The notes: generated from the sequence alone by a model not told the origin. A stretch of DNA of 64,000 bases from Sulfurospirillum sp036802865 (GCF_036802865.1 NZ_DAIRVK010000002.1:124001-188000), one strand, 5' to 3'. Shown: positions 33,308 through 42,987, numbered from the stretch's first letter. Made by a program: numbers and translations.

Positions 33308-33319
33308 TTTACATGTAAA
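33308..33319. repeat. TTTACATGTAAA palindrome, intergenic copy
   Basis: A perfect 12-bp palindrome in the gap between the DUF711 and beta-lactamase genes. It is one of at least seven 12-bp copies found by eye in the window. Confidence 0.6.
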
Positions 33320-33363
33320 GGTAAAACGGTATAATTTTCAGTGATAAACCAGAAAGGAAGCAA

Positions 33364-34134
33364 ATGTTTCAAAAATTACTTTTAATAATTGGCTTGGTAG
33401 GCTCACTTTGCTCTGAGGATGTCAGCATTGCTAAACTTTTTGAGAATGAAACTATAAAAGGATTGATGCTCATTGAGTCTTTGGATGGTAGCGAGCAGTA
33501 TGTCTACAATGAAGAGCGCGCCAAGATGCCACTGCTCCCTGCTTCAACGTTTAAAATTCCCAATACACTTATAGCCCTGCAAGAAGGCGTTGTCGATGAA
33601 AACTCCACGATCAAATGGGATGGTGTTGAGCGAAGTGTTCGAGCTTGGAATCAAGACCAAACGCTCAAATCTGCCTTCAAAAGTTCATGTGTTTGGTGTT
33701 ACCAACTTTTTGCACGTACCATTGGAGTTGAAAAATACAATGACTATCTCACAAAACTTCACTATGGCAATGAAAAAGCAACCCCTGATCTGGAGCGCTT
33801 TTGGCTCGATGGAGAGCTTCGTATCAGCGCATATGAGCAGATCGCTTTTTTGAAAAAGCTTTATCTGAGTGACCTGCCGTTCAAAGCAGAACATATTGAT
33901 CTACTCAAAACGATTATGATAGATGAGCAAGGTAAAAATTATACTATACGAGCAAAAACAGGTTGGGCTATTCCCAAAGATGCCGAGCATCATGGTTGGT
34001 ATGTAGGCTATGTAGAAAGTTCTCGTGGTGTTTATTTTTTCGCAACCAATCTGATAACATCTTCGTTTGATGAGTTACCACTTCGTAAATTACTAACACT
34101 TGAAGCATTAAAAAGCAAGGGTATTATAGAGTAA
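33364..34134 (+). CDS. Class D (OXA-type) beta-lactamase
   Basis: Class D enzymes hydrolyse penicillins and related drugs through an acyl-serine intermediate with a carboxylated lysine. All motifs are visible: STFK at 61-64 (active Ser and Lys), SCV at 108-110, YGN at 134-136, a Trp at 147 in FWLDGELR, and KTG at 198-200. An N-terminal signal peptide directs it to the periplasm. The length of 256 residues is normal. It appears chromosomal with no mobile element nearby, as in Campylobacter and Arcobacter intrinsic OXA enzymes. Spectrum cannot be read from the sequence. Confidence 0.92.
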   Translation: MFQKLLLIIGLVGSLCSEDVSIAKLFENETIKGLMLIESLDGSEQYVYNEERAKMPLLPASTFKIPNTLIALQEGVVDENSTIKWDGVERSVRAWNQDQTLKSAFKSSCVWCYQLFARTIGVEKYNDYLTKLHYGNEKATPDLERFWLDGELRISAYEQIAFLKKLYLSDLPFKAEHIDLLKTIMIDEQGKNYTIRAKTGWAIPKDAEHHGWYVGYVESSRGVYFFATNLITSSFDELPLRKLLTLEALKSKGIIE

Positions 34135-34284
34135 TTCAGGCGTTATTTTTAATCAGCTATAGTTTTTTAACTCGACTTTGCATAAAGTTTGACTCCAAAT
34201 CGTAAACGAATTAATAAAATGCAACACTTTTGTCACATATGTTCGGTATACTTTTTACGTCATTTAGACAATCAAGGAGTCCGT

Positions 34285-35907
34285 ATGTTACCAAGCACAA
34301 TTCGTTTCAAACTTTATATATCAGCTTCTATTTTAACTTTTGTTGCCATTTTTGTTGGTTTATTGGGATTGTACAATCTTAACAATGAAAATGAAAATTT
34401 TAAATCAGTCTATGAAGATCGTATTGTTCCCTTAAAGCAGCTCAAGATTATTTCGGATTTATACGCAATCAATATTGTCGATACGGTACATAAAACAAAT
34501 GCTCAGGCATTAAGTTATGATGATGCCTTTAAGTCAATAAAAAACGCTAGAACGACCATTGCTAAAACGTGGAGTTCATACATTGCTACAAAATTAACGA
34601 CAGAAGAAGAAAAACTTGCAGAAACAGCTCAAAAACTGTTTATCCCTGCTGAGCGTATGGTTGATGAACTTTTATCTGTCATTGAAAAAAAAGATAAAGA
34701 GAAATTGGCGTATATTGGTGCAAAAGAGTTGTATCCAGCGATTGATCCTATAACTGCATCTATTGGCGATTTAGTAGATCTCCAAATAAATGAGTCTGAA
34801 AAAAGTTATTTAGAAGCGGTTTCTCATTATGAGTTTACTAAACTATTTTTTAGTGCTGTACTCATTCTTGGTATTGGATTTGGTGTTCTCATCATAGGTT
34901 ATACAATTCAAACGATTATTAGCTCGCTTAATGCACTGAAAGATAAGATGGTTTATATTGAGACCAATAAAGATTTTTCTCAAAAAATCCAATTAAAACA
35001 CCGAGATGAGTTACAAGAGCTTGCTATCACATTCAATGCCCTTATAGAGTCTGTTAGCCATGCGCTTTCCGACGCTAAACATATGGCACATGAAAATGCG
35101 ACAGTATCGGAAGAGCTTTCTATGACATCCTTACAAATTGGTAAAAGTACGGAAGAAACCGTCTCACAGATGAACGCAACCATAGCGACTACTGAGTCAG
35201 TTGTTCACATATTACAACAGGGTGAAGCTAGTTCGGAGGAATCTGGAAAAGTTATTGCTGAAATGACAGAAGAGATCAATAGTGCCGCAAGCAATGTTTT
35301 AAATGTTTCTCATGATTTGGAAGATGTTGTGGTGTCCCAGTCTGACCTTTCTGAAAGGTTAGAAAGACTGTATCAAGAAATAGACCAAGTTAAAAATGTA
35401 CTCTTGGTGATTAATGATATTGCCGATCAGACAAATTTATTGGCACTTAACGCAGCGATAGAAGCAGCACGTGCAGGAGAACATGGTCGTGGCTTTGCTG
35501 TTGTTGCCGATGAAGTTCGAAAATTGGCTGAACATACCCAAAAAAGTTTGAATGAGAGTAATTCCACTGTTCAGGTGATTATTCAATCAGTGAGTACATC
35601 GGTCGAATTAATGCAAAAAAATGCCCAAAATATTAAAATGCTTAGCGGTCGTGCCAAAGAGACAGAAGCATTGATGCGTATTAGTGTCAGCAATGTTGCA
35701 AATGCTAAGATAATTGCTGAACGAACAGCCGAAGATGCTAAAAAAGGAAGGAAACAAGCAAGCGAGGTCATCGAAAGAATTCATACGATTCATCAAATTT
35801 CTACAACCAATGCTCGAAGTGTAGAAGAGATTGCCTCAGCATCAGAACATTTAGCAAAACTATCAGAAGAGCTAAGTACCACAATTTCTCAATTCAAAAC
35901 AGCTTAA
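34285..35907 (+). CDS. Methyl-accepting chemotaxis protein
   Basis: A transmembrane helix (about 8-30), a periplasmic four-helix-bundle sensor to about 190 and a second helix are followed by HAMP and a long signalling helix. The hairpin tip reads DQTNLLALNAAIEAARAGEHGRGFAVVADEVRKLAE-like and is diagnostic, binding CheA/CheW. The ATG at 34285 follows AAGGAG by 5 nt; the reading frame extends further upstream but no better start exists there. Its ligand is unknown. A perfect hairpin terminator follows. Confidence 0.93.
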   Translation: MLPSTIRFKLYISASILTFVAIFVGLLGLYNLNNENENFKSVYEDRIVPLKQLKIISDLYAINIVDTVHKTNAQALSYDDAFKSIKNARTTIAKTWSSYIATKLTTEEEKLAETAQKLFIPAERMVDELLSVIEKKDKEKLAYIGAKELYPAIDPITASIGDLVDLQINESEKSYLEAVSHYEFTKLFFSAVLILGIGFGVLIIGYTIQTIISSLNALKDKMVYIETNKDFSQKIQLKHRDELQELAITFNALIESVSHALSDAKHMAHENATVSEELSMTSLQIGKSTEETVSQMNATIATTESVVHILQQGEASSEESGKVIAEMTEEINSAASNVLNVSHDLEDVVVSQSDLSERLERLYQEIDQVKNVLLVINDIADQTNLLALNAAIEAARAGEHGRGFAVVADEVRKLAEHTQKSLNESNSTVQVIIQSVSTSVELMQKNAQNIKMLSGRAKETEALMRISVSNVANAKIIAERTAEDAKKGRKQASEVIERIHTIHQISTTNARSVEEIASASEHLAKLSEELSTTISQFKTA

Positions 35908-35930
35908 TAAGCCTCTACCGAGGCTTATTA
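35905..35930. terminator. Bidirectional terminator between chemoreceptor and MotB-like gene
   Basis: An 11-bp perfect inverted repeat around the loop TACC, flanked by T-rich sequence on the plus side (TTATTTACTCTTTT). It separates two convergent genes and can serve both. Confidence 0.75.
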
Positions 35931-35931
35931 T

Positions 35932-37005
35932 TTACTCTTTTTTGTTTAAAAAGGTTTCGATCTCTTCAATGGCTTTTTTGTTGGAGAGGTTAAACTTAAT
36001 CTCAATACGTCTGGATGCCTCTTTATCTTCCACCCCATTTTTCAAAATAAGATCGCTGTAAGCCCTACCATTGGCACTGAGGTATTTTTGAAGCATAGCG
36101 GTGCGTTTTTCATCTAAAGAGTAGATAAATGCCATCACCGAATATGCACGTTTTTGGGAAAGATCAAGGTTGTGCATATAACTTCCATCAGAGTCAGTAT
36201 GTCCTTCAATGACGATATGATCGATATTTTCACGTATAGTATCATCATTGAGCAGTACATCGAGGTATGGTTGGAGTGTCTCTTTGAGCTGTTTTTTGGC
36301 TTCTGGTTTAAGCTCATACGAATCGACAGCAAAAAGTACGGAAGCTGGCAAACGAATGGCTCCACTGTTAGGGTCGATGTTGATTTTTTTGCCCAGTTTC
36401 TCTTTAAGTTCTTGTACCACTTTAATGCGAATACCCGTGAGGTTTTTAATACGTGCTTTCGTGAGATTAAGATCTTCCACCAACTGTTGATGTGATGCCG
36501 TACTTTCCAAAAGCTTGGCACTTAAAAGCTCAAGCTCGCCGTCTTTGAGTTTGAGGGTTTGCGTTGTCGTACCAAGCTCCATTTGACTTGCTACAAGTTC
36601 ACCTTTAACTTCATCGCGGGCAAGTTCGGTGTCGAGCAGAAGCTTCTTGAGGTTTTCGATTTCTCTATCTGAAAGTTGCAATTTTGCAGTAGCTTCATCG
36701 AGGTTGCTCTCTTTTTGCATGAGTAACTCTTGCGCGATTTGCAAAGAGGAACTTGTTACGTTCATATCGGCACTGAGGCGTAAGAAGTCACGTTTTTTCT
36801 GTGAGAGTTCTTGTTGGTTTAGGTGCAAAACGCGTGTTTGCTCTTCGAGGTCATTTTTAATGCCTTTCAGATCGGTCTGCACGTAAACATACTTCACGAC
36901 AATCGCCCCAATGAGCAAGATAAACACAAAAAGCAATCCTGCCATTAAGTCCGCATACGAGACCCAGAAGTTTTGGTCAGAACTTCGTGAACGGTTGTAA
37001 CGCAT
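35932..37005 (-). CDS. OmpA/MotB-domain membrane protein
   Basis: One N-terminal membrane helix (about 20-42, preceded by QNFWVSYADLMAGLLFVF) is followed by a long coiled coil (about 45-190) and a C-terminal OmpA-like peptidoglycan-binding domain (IVIEGHTDSDGSYMHNLDLSQKRA). The Asp in SYADLMAG is at the place of the proton-carrying Asp in MotB. It pairs with the MotA/TolQ-like gene upstream, whose stop overlaps its start (TAATG). The pair is probably an ion-driven motor complex distinct from the flagellar stator; the target is unknown. Confidence 0.85.
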   Translation of the reverse strand: MRYNRSRSSDQNFWVSYADLMAGLLFVFILLIGAIVVKYVYVQTDLKGIKNDLEEQTRVLHLNQQELSQKKRDFLRLSADMNVTSSSLQIAQELLMQKESNLDEATAKLQLSDREIENLKKLLLDTELARDEVKGELVASQMELGTTTQTLKLKDGELELLSAKLLESTASHQQLVEDLNLTKARIKNLTGIRIKVVQELKEKLGKKINIDPNSGAIRLPASVLFAVDSYELKPEAKKQLKETLQPYLDVLLNDDTIRENIDHIVIEGHTDSDGSYMHNLDLSQKRAYSVMAFIYSLDEKRTAMLQKYLSANGRAYSDLILKNGVEDKEASRRIEIKFNLSNKKAIEEIETFLNKKE

Positions 37006-38165
37006 TATTTTAACGCATCCATTTTTTGGATGATCTCTTCGGTTTCAGCATCGATGATTTTAAGGCTCTCTTTCAGCGACTCAACCTCTTCGTTTGGCGC
37101 ACTCTCTATACGTGCTGCACTGGCTTCTTTAAGTGCTCTTAACACCTCCAAGTTGGTGGCGATCATCTCTTCATTGCCTTCAACTATTTTCCCGTGTAAT
37201 GCCATTGTCTTTTCATTGAAAAGGTCCAGTTGCTTCACCATGTCTTCGTGGACAAGGGCTAAATCTCGTTGTTTTTCTTGTGAGCGAGCAAGTGCTTCCA
37301 TACCTTCTTTGATGTGCTCAGCCCCTCGTTTAACGGCTTGGGCTTCAAGGGAAAGCATATTGTCAAAAAGGCTAAATTTTGACTCGATTGTTTGACCTAA
37401 ATGCTCAAAAAAGTCATTGGAGCTTAAGCGTTCAAACATCTTACCAATGCGCTCAAAGTGTTGGAGATTTTCTTGTAAATAAGCTTGTTCTATCTCTTCT
37501 TTTGTCCAAAAAAGTGCAGCAGTTGAGCTTTGGATGGTCGCAACTTCTCTATCAAAACGGCTAAGACCTCTTTTTTCAAAGAAAATCCACCACAATGAAA
37601 GCAAAATACCATAAATAGAGACATAAAAAGCAGTTCCCACACCACTGAGCAAAAGTGAAATTTCATTTTCAAGTGCACCCGCTGTTTGGGATGAAAAGTC
37701 AGGCAAGGTTAACGCAATAGAAATAAACGTACCCAAAATACCCATCGTAGGGAAAATAGAAGCCGCTACTGAAGCGTAGTTGTCGTTGCGAATCCCTTTA
37801 GCATAGGTGTCGATGAAATTTTCAAAAGAGGCATTGGACTTAAGTTTATCGCCTATGGGCATTAAATTTTTGGAGACATATGCGTGCAGTTCATTTTCAA
37901 ACTCTTTAGAGTAACGTCGAAACGTACAGACACCAAACTCGCCATTGTGCTTTGCAAAAATGAGCGCAACAATGTAAATAAACCCAATAAGCACGATACT
38001 GTGAACGCCTACTTTAAAATGCAAAATCCCTAAATAACCGAGCAAAAAGTAAACGTAAGCCAAGGTTGGCAACAAAATGAGCTTGAGGTAAACCAAAGCA
38101 CAGTTACGTTTTGGCGACTCGAGCGTGGCTAGATTTTGGAGTGTTTCGTTCATATCTTCTTGCAT
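37005..38165 (-). CDS. MotA/TolQ/ExbB-like proton-channel protein
   Basis: Two membrane helices near residues 30-70 and two more around 135-215 frame a MotA/TolQ/ExbB-type channel domain (ASIFPTMGILGTFISIALTLP and LLSGVGTAFYVSIYGILLSL). The C-terminal third is a coiled coil. AAAGG lies 7 nt before the ATG. The adjacent OmpA/MotB-type gene completes the pair. The architecture recalls stator-like modules such as ZorAB, but no effector genes accompany it here. Confidence 0.85.
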   Translation of the reverse strand: MQEDMNETLQNLATLESPKRNCALVYLKLILLPTLAYVYFLLGYLGILHFKVGVHSIVLIGFIYIVALIFAKHNGEFGVCTFRRYSKEFENELHAYVSKNLMPIGDKLKSNASFENFIDTYAKGIRNDNYASVAASIFPTMGILGTFISIALTLPDFSSQTAGALENEISLLLSGVGTAFYVSIYGILLSLWWIFFEKRGLSRFDREVATIQSSTAALFWTKEEIEQAYLQENLQHFERIGKMFERLSSNDFFEHLGQTIESKFSLFDNMLSLEAQAVKRGAEHIKEGMEALARSQEKQRDLALVHEDMVKQLDLFNEKTMALHGKIVEGNEEMIATNLEVLRALKEASAARIESAPNEEVESLKESLKIIDAETEEIIQKMDALK

Positions 38166-38357
38166 TAAAAAGCCTTTGTGTTAGATCAATTTATTTCTTT
38201 ACCTACATTATAACGCGCCTTTATATACAGATGCTTAACAAGGGTGAAAAAGGCACTATTAACGTGGAATTAATCTTAAAAGACTACAATTTTTCATATC
38301 AAAAAAAGATCGTCTCACCTCACTAAACGCGCGTTTTACACATACCAAGGTGGTCAA

Positions 38358-39245
38358 ATGTCTTCAAAAATACCTAAGTTAGATCGTCACAGTGTCAAGT
38401 CTTTGCTCAAAAACACACTCTTAAATACCATTGAAAACATCGCAACGCATTTGAGTGATTTTTTAGAGAACCATGAGCCCGAAAGCTTACACCAATACCG
38501 TGTTAACGTGCGTATGGCACGTTCTGTTTGCTTGGAATTTAGCGAATTTATGGAAGAAAAGCGTAAATTTAATTTAGAAAAAATCCTCAAAACACTCCAA
38601 AAAGAGACAAACGATATGCGTGACCTCGATGTCTTTTTAGAGTGCATAGAAGCGTATAAAAGTATGGTTAATCCTTCGTGTTTGAACGAGTTTCAAGACT
38701 TGGAAATGAAGCTTAGAATGGAAAAAGAAGAAGCGTATAATACCTTTGAAGCGAAATTCACTCAGGCATTTAAAGAGGACTTAATCGCACAACTGCAAGC
38801 CATCCAAAGCGATAATAAGCTCTGTCTTCCAAAATCGGAAGAAAAGATATACAAATACGTCAAAGAGATACTCTTAGCGCGTCTTAAAAAGATCGCTAAG
38901 GCTTCTCAAAAACTAAGCTTAGATTCGCCCAATGCACATTTTCACAAGCTCAGACTTCACTACAAAAAGCTTCGTTACAACACCGATGCCATCAAACTCA
39001 ATCAGTTTTCAAAAAGTTTTAAACCCATTCAAACCGCTTTTGGGCGAGTGCAAGATAAAAACAGCCAAATCGAGCGCATCAAACGCTACAATACACAAAA
39101 CAGTACGTGTTTAGAGCAGATCGCCGCTCTTTTAGAGCAAGAACTCATCGCCGATAAACAAGCGTGCATCGAAAAATCCAGTAAAGAGAACATCGCAAAA
39201 ATGCAAAACACCATTCAAAAAACCTTTACACATAAAGCCAAATAG
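38358..39245 (+). CDS. CHAD-domain protein
   Basis: The all-helical CHAD domain is recognised by HQYRVNVRMARSVCLEF near residue 40, RDLDVFLEC and the second-half FHKLRLHYKKLRYNTDA. The positive pocket formed by such residues binds inorganic polyphosphate in studied members. At 295 residues it is the normal size. The metallopeptidase gene starts 2 bp downstream, so the two are one transcription unit. It diverges from the MotA-like gene. Confidence 0.88.
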   Translation: MSSKIPKLDRHSVKSLLKNTLLNTIENIATHLSDFLENHEPESLHQYRVNVRMARSVCLEFSEFMEEKRKFNLEKILKTLQKETNDMRDLDVFLECIEAYKSMVNPSCLNEFQDLEMKLRMEKEEAYNTFEAKFTQAFKEDLIAQLQAIQSDNKLCLPKSEEKIYKYVKEILLARLKKIAKASQKLSLDSPNAHFHKLRLHYKKLRYNTDAIKLNQFSKSFKPIQTAFGRVQDKNSQIERIKRYNTQNSTCLEQIAALLEQELIADKQACIEKSSKENIAKMQNTIQKTFTHKAK

Positions 39246-39247
39246 CC

Positions 39248-39751
39248 GTGCCAAATTTAGAATTTATTGCTCATTATCCTGAGCATCTCAAAGATCAAAT
39301 CCGCCGTCTCATTCACGAAAAAAAGCTTGGTGCATACCTGCTTTCAAAGTACTCCACAACCCATAACATTTCAAGTGACAAAGCGCTTTATGCTTATGTT
39401 ATGGAGCTTAGAAGTGAATTTTTGCGCAAAAGTGAGCCTATAACCAAAGTGCTTTACGATGGAAAAATAAGCGACATCAACGACGCGTTAGGACTGCACC
39501 GTGTCACCATCAAAAACCACGGAGGACGTCTGCGAAGTAAAAGTGAAATCCGCGTGGCATCGGTGTTTAAAAATACCCCTGAAGCCTTTTTACGCATGAT
39601 AGTCGTGCATGAACTTTCCCACCTCAAAGAAAGGGAGCACAATAAAGCTTTTTATGCCATGTGTGAAAAAATGGAGCCAAGCTACCACCAACTCGAATTT
39701 GATGTCAGGCTCTATATGACACATTTGGAGTTGTTTGGGAAGTTGTACTAA
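39248..39751 (+). CDS. YgjP-like zinc metallopeptidase
   Basis: The zinc motif HELSHLKEREH (HExxH with a distal His) lies near residue 118, and the C-terminal half matches the YgjP/DUF45 family of metal-dependent hydrolases. It starts with GTG at 39248, 2 bp after the CHAD stop. At 167 residues it is shorter than the typical family length of about 220-240. Substrate unknown. Confidence 0.8.
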   Translation: MPNLEFIAHYPEHLKDQIRRLIHEKKLGAYLLSKYSTTHNISSDKALYAYVMELRSEFLRKSEPITKVLYDGKISDINDALGLHRVTIKNHGGRLRSKSEIRVASVFKNTPEAFLRMIVVHELSHLKEREHNKAFYAMCEKMEPSYHQLEFDVRLYMTHLELFGKLY

Positions 39752-39809
39752 AGAAGTTTTATGTGTTGCACCGTTGTCTATACGAGTCAAAAAATAAGGA
39801 AAATCATCT

Positions 39810-40439
39810 ATGTCCCAAATGCCAATCTCTCTTGAACCTATGCACTCAAAATTCACTCCCGCTGTGTGTGAATTGCTTACCACACGGTTTCGACGGAACT
39901 TTAAACAATGCCAATCCTTAAGTGATGCACAGTTAACACATTTTTTTGAAAAACAGTTAGCGGCTTCTTTGTTAGATGCATCTGCCCATCACATGATCGC
40001 TCTATGCGATGACAAAGTGGTAGGAAGCCTTTTTCTTACATGGAAAACTGAGTTCGATCAACCTAAAAAACAATACACCTTTGTTTCAAAAGAACATTTA
40101 GCGTTGTTTGGGAAATGGGACTTTTTAAAACTCGGGCTTTCGCTTCATCTCTTAGCACACAAACCCCAACTGCAAGAGTGTTACATCGCACATCTTTTGG
40201 GGCATTCCCAAGAAAGCGAAAGTAGGGTTGAAACAGCACTGCTTCAATACGCCAATGATTTTGCTCACAACGACGCTCGTTTTGATCTTTTAACCGTACA
40301 CGCTGCAGGAAAGGACGAAGAATCCATACGTTTGTATGCAAAATATTTTTTCAAAACGTGTCTGCAAAAAAGTAGTCTAACACGTTCTGTTTTCTTCGGC
40401 GACGCTCGATGGAACTTTATGACGTTGCCATTGAAGTAA
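39810..40439 (+). CDS. Protein with GNAT-like fold, uncharacterised
   Basis: A 209-residue soluble protein. The strand-loop patterns HHMIALCDDKVVGSLFLTWK and ECYIAHLLGHSQESESRVETALLQYANDFA resemble a diverged GNAT acetyltransferase core, but the acetyl-CoA loop is not clear. I cannot give a reaction. It has its own start with AAGGAA upstream and lies between metallopeptidase and PhzF genes on the same strand. Confidence 0.6.
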   Translation: MSQMPISLEPMHSKFTPAVCELLTTRFRRNFKQCQSLSDAQLTHFFEKQLAASLLDASAHHMIALCDDKVVGSLFLTWKTEFDQPKKQYTFVSKEHLALFGKWDFLKLGLSLHLLAHKPQLQECYIAHLLGHSQESESRVETALLQYANDFAHNDARFDLLTVHAAGKDEESIRLYAKYFFKTCLQKSSLTRSVFFGDARWNFMTLPLK

Positions 40440-40488
40440 GCAAGATAGTTCACTATAATAAACTGAGTCGTAAATAAAAGGATTTTAT

Positions 40489-41295
40489 ATGAAAAGCTCC
40501 CAATTTCCCCTTTACATTGTAGATGCCTTCACCAGAGAACTCTTTCGCGGCAATCAAGCCGCAGTTGTGCCACTCGATAGTTGGTTACCAGAATCTGTCA
40601 TGCAAAATATCGCTTCTGAAAACAACCTCTCAGAGACAGCCTTTTTTGTGCGAAACGATGCAGGTGTGTATGAGATACGTTGGTTCTCGCCGCTTAAAGA
40701 GATTGATTTTTGTGGTCATGCGACGTTGGCGAGTGCGTATGTCATTTTCAATCATCTGGGTGAGAAAGAACGCATCACTTTTTGGGCAAAAGCGGTCAAT
40801 ACGGTTGAAGTCCACGAAAAAGAAAATGGGCTCATCGAGATGAGTTTTCCTAACCGTGCGCCAGACGTTGTGAGTGAAGTGCCAGAAGCCCTAAATACTG
40901 GGCTTTCTATAAAGCCTTTGGAATTTCATAAAAACCAACAAGCCTATTTTGCGGTCTATGCAAGTGAAGATGATGTTAAAAATGTTGTGCCTGACCTTGA
41001 AAAGCTCAAAACACTTGCACCATTTGATGTCGTGGTAACGGCTCCTAGTCATGCGTATGACTTTGCTTCACGTTACTTTTGGCCTGCCAATGGGGGTGTT
41101 GAAGACCCTGTAACGGGTTCTATTCATGCAGGGCTTGCACCGTTTTGGGCAAAACGCTTAGGTAAAAATGAGCTGATAGCACTACAAGCTTCACAACGTA
41201 CGGGTGTACTGTACTGTCGCGTGAGTGAAGAGCGCATCTTTATCTCGGGAGCTTGCAAAGAGTATTTGGAAGGTAACATTAGCATTATGTATTAA
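40489..41295 (+). CDS. PhzF-family isomerase/epimerase-like protein
   Basis: The two-domain PhzF fold is recognised by YIVDAFTRELFRGNQAAVVPL at the start, the Glu in NNLSETAFFV (catalytic in PhzF) and the mid-protein IDFCGHATLASAYV. GVEDPVTGSIHAGLAPFW marks the second domain. Relatives isomerise or epimerise small metabolites, and none of the phenazine genes are nearby. Substrate unknown. Length of 268 residues is typical. Confidence 0.88.
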   Translation: MKSSQFPLYIVDAFTRELFRGNQAAVVPLDSWLPESVMQNIASENNLSETAFFVRNDAGVYEIRWFSPLKEIDFCGHATLASAYVIFNHLGEKERITFWAKAVNTVEVHEKENGLIEMSFPNRAPDVVSEVPEALNTGLSIKPLEFHKNQQAYFAVYASEDDVKNVVPDLEKLKTLAPFDVVVTAPSHAYDFASRYFWPANGGVEDPVTGSIHAGLAPFWAKRLGKNELIALQASQRTGVLYCRVSEERIFISGACKEYLEGNISIMY

Positions 41296-41305
41296 TGAAA
41301 AGGCA

Positions 41306-42196
41306 TCATTTTTTGGCATTCCCTTTAAGCAGTAGCAATGTTGAAATAGCTGAAATTCCAATGCCTACAAGCACTTCTCCTGAAAGTGTTATACCATCCA
41401 AGAGAAAAAGCAGTAATGCAATGGTCGCAGGACTGAGGTATATATACGCCATAACTTTTTTAGGACCGATGGCAATGGTTGCTTTTTGGTACAAATAGAC
41501 AGTAAAAAAAGTCGCAACAATCGCCAAGTAGAGTAAATAATTTAAAGACTCTAAACCTATAGTCGTCCATTCTAAGGGGATGCTGAAGATGAGGAGTGCG
41601 CATAACATCCAAAAAGAGCCTCCTACAAGAGTCATGAAAACAAGCACACTGAGTTCATCGTCTGTGCGGTGTAAATATTTCATCGTAATAGAATAAATCG
41701 CCATGCTTATAACAGCTCCTAGGTATATGAGATCGCCTTTGCCCAGTGTAAAATGAAGCAATAACGTAACATCACCTTTAAAAACAACGATCAGTGTTCC
41801 AACGATACCAAAAAAGTAAATACCAAGTTGAGCCTTACTGATGCGCTCTTTAAAGAAGAAAATGCATAAAATGCCTGTTATAAGCGGTACAAGTGTATAG
41901 AGTGTTCCAGTGTTGAGCGCTGTGGTGTACTCAAGTGCTTTAAAAAAGGCGATAAAGTAAAGCGCGTAAAAAAAGCTGATAATGAGCGCTCTTGGAATGG
42001 TACGAAGTATGTGCGAACGCTTTTTAGGGTTTAACAGCACAAAGGGTGCAAGAACAAGGGACGCGATGATAAAACGAAGCAGATTGAGTGAAATGGGATG
42101 AATGACGCCTGCTAGTTTTTTAGAGATAATAAATGAGCCTGCAACAAGCAATGTCGCAAGAAGCACCATAAGATGGGCTTTAAATCCGTTTGTCAT
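41306..42196 (-). CDS. EamA-family (DMT) transporter
   Basis: Ten hydrophobic helices arranged as two EamA repeats (296 residues), starting FKAHLMVLLATLLVAGSFI and with the second repeat from about 150. It is probably an inner-membrane exporter of a metabolite or drug. A Crp/Fnr-type regulator lies 52 bp upstream on the same strand and may control it. A second DMT gene lies on the other side of the regulator in the opposite direction. Confidence 0.85.
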   Translation of the reverse strand: MTNGFKAHLMVLLATLLVAGSFIISKKLAGVIHPISLNLLRFIIASLVLAPFVLLNPKKRSHILRTIPRALIISFFYALYFIAFFKALEYTTALNTGTLYTLVPLITGILCIFFFKERISKAQLGIYFFGIVGTLIVVFKGDVTLLLHFTLGKGDLIYLGAVISMAIYSITMKYLHRTDDELSVLVFMTLVGGSFWMLCALLIFSIPLEWTTIGLESLNYLLYLAIVATFFTVYLYQKATIAIGPKKVMAYIYLSPATIALLLFLLDGITLSGEVLVGIGISAISTLLLLKGNAKK

Positions 42197-42248
42197 ACCA
42201 ATCCTTGAACTAAAATGAGCGTTATGGTAGCGGGTTTAAAAACGGTTG

Positions 42249-42851
42249 TCATTTACCTATGTTAAGATTTTTACGAATACGGCTTAATTGAGTGGGCGTA
42301 ATGCCAAGATGTGTAGCGATGTGGTACTGTGAAATTCTTGTTTCGATTTGTGGATATTTATCTATAAAGTTTTGGTAACGCGTTGTGGCGTTATCGATGA
42401 TGAGCGAGATTTCATTTTTTTCTTTTTCAATAATCCAATTTTGCTCTAAGTACCCAATATAAAAGTTTTTAAACGCTTCTTGTGTGTCGATAAGATGACG
42501 ATAGCCTTTATAGTCTATTTCGATGACAGTACTAGGTTCAAGTGCTTCGATGCACAAATAAGAGTTCTCTCCTTTAAGCAGTGAAACAACAGACGCTGAA
42601 AAGTAGTTTTCCATAAAAAGATTTTTGTTATAAGTTGTACCATTTTCGTGAAGATAATAAGTACGCAATAGCCCTTTACAGATAAAATAAATAGCACTAG
42701 CCGGTGTGTAATTGTCTTGCAGTAAATCGCCTTTTGCGACATTTTTTAGTTTGAGATACGGTCTAAAAAGTACAAAATCTTTGTGGCTTATGGGTGCATA
42801 ACGGTTTAACACCTCATAAAACTGCTCCCAAAATTTTGTTTCATTTTCCAT
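42249..42851 (-). CDS. Crp/Fnr-family transcription regulator
   Basis: A cyclic-nucleotide-binding-like beta barrel (about 25-120) is followed by a helix-turn-helix at the C-terminus (ISQYHIATHLGITPTQLSRIRKNL). It has no Fnr-type cysteine cluster, so an oxygen-sensing Fe-S role is unlikely. It lies between two DMT exporter genes and is divergent from one of them, so it may regulate one or both. The 200-residue length is slightly short. Confidence 0.85.
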   Translation of the reverse strand: MENETKFWEQFYEVLNRYAPISHKDFVLFRPYLKLKNVAKGDLLQDNYTPASAIYFICKGLLRTYYLHENGTTYNKNLFMENYFSASVVSLLKGENSYLCIEALEPSTVIEIDYKGYRHLIDTQEAFKNFYIGYLEQNWIIEKEKNEISLIIDNATTRYQNFIDKYPQIETRISQYHIATHLGITPTQLSRIRKNLNIGK

Positions 42852-42987
42852 ACCATTCTCCTTTTAAAAACCGTTTTATCATAACGCATTTTAGGTGACA
42901 TGTAAAGCAGTAAAGCTTATTTTTCAAGCACGAATTTTGCGTGAGTATGGGTATAATGACGACTCATTTAAAATTGTAGGAAGACGT

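Noticed and set aside
35932..38165. Zorya-type anti-phage system (ZorAB)
   Set aside because: The channel and OmpA-type pair fits ZorA/ZorB in outline, but no ZorC, ZorD or ZorE gene is next to it; the neighbours are a chemoreceptor and a CHAD gene on the other strand.
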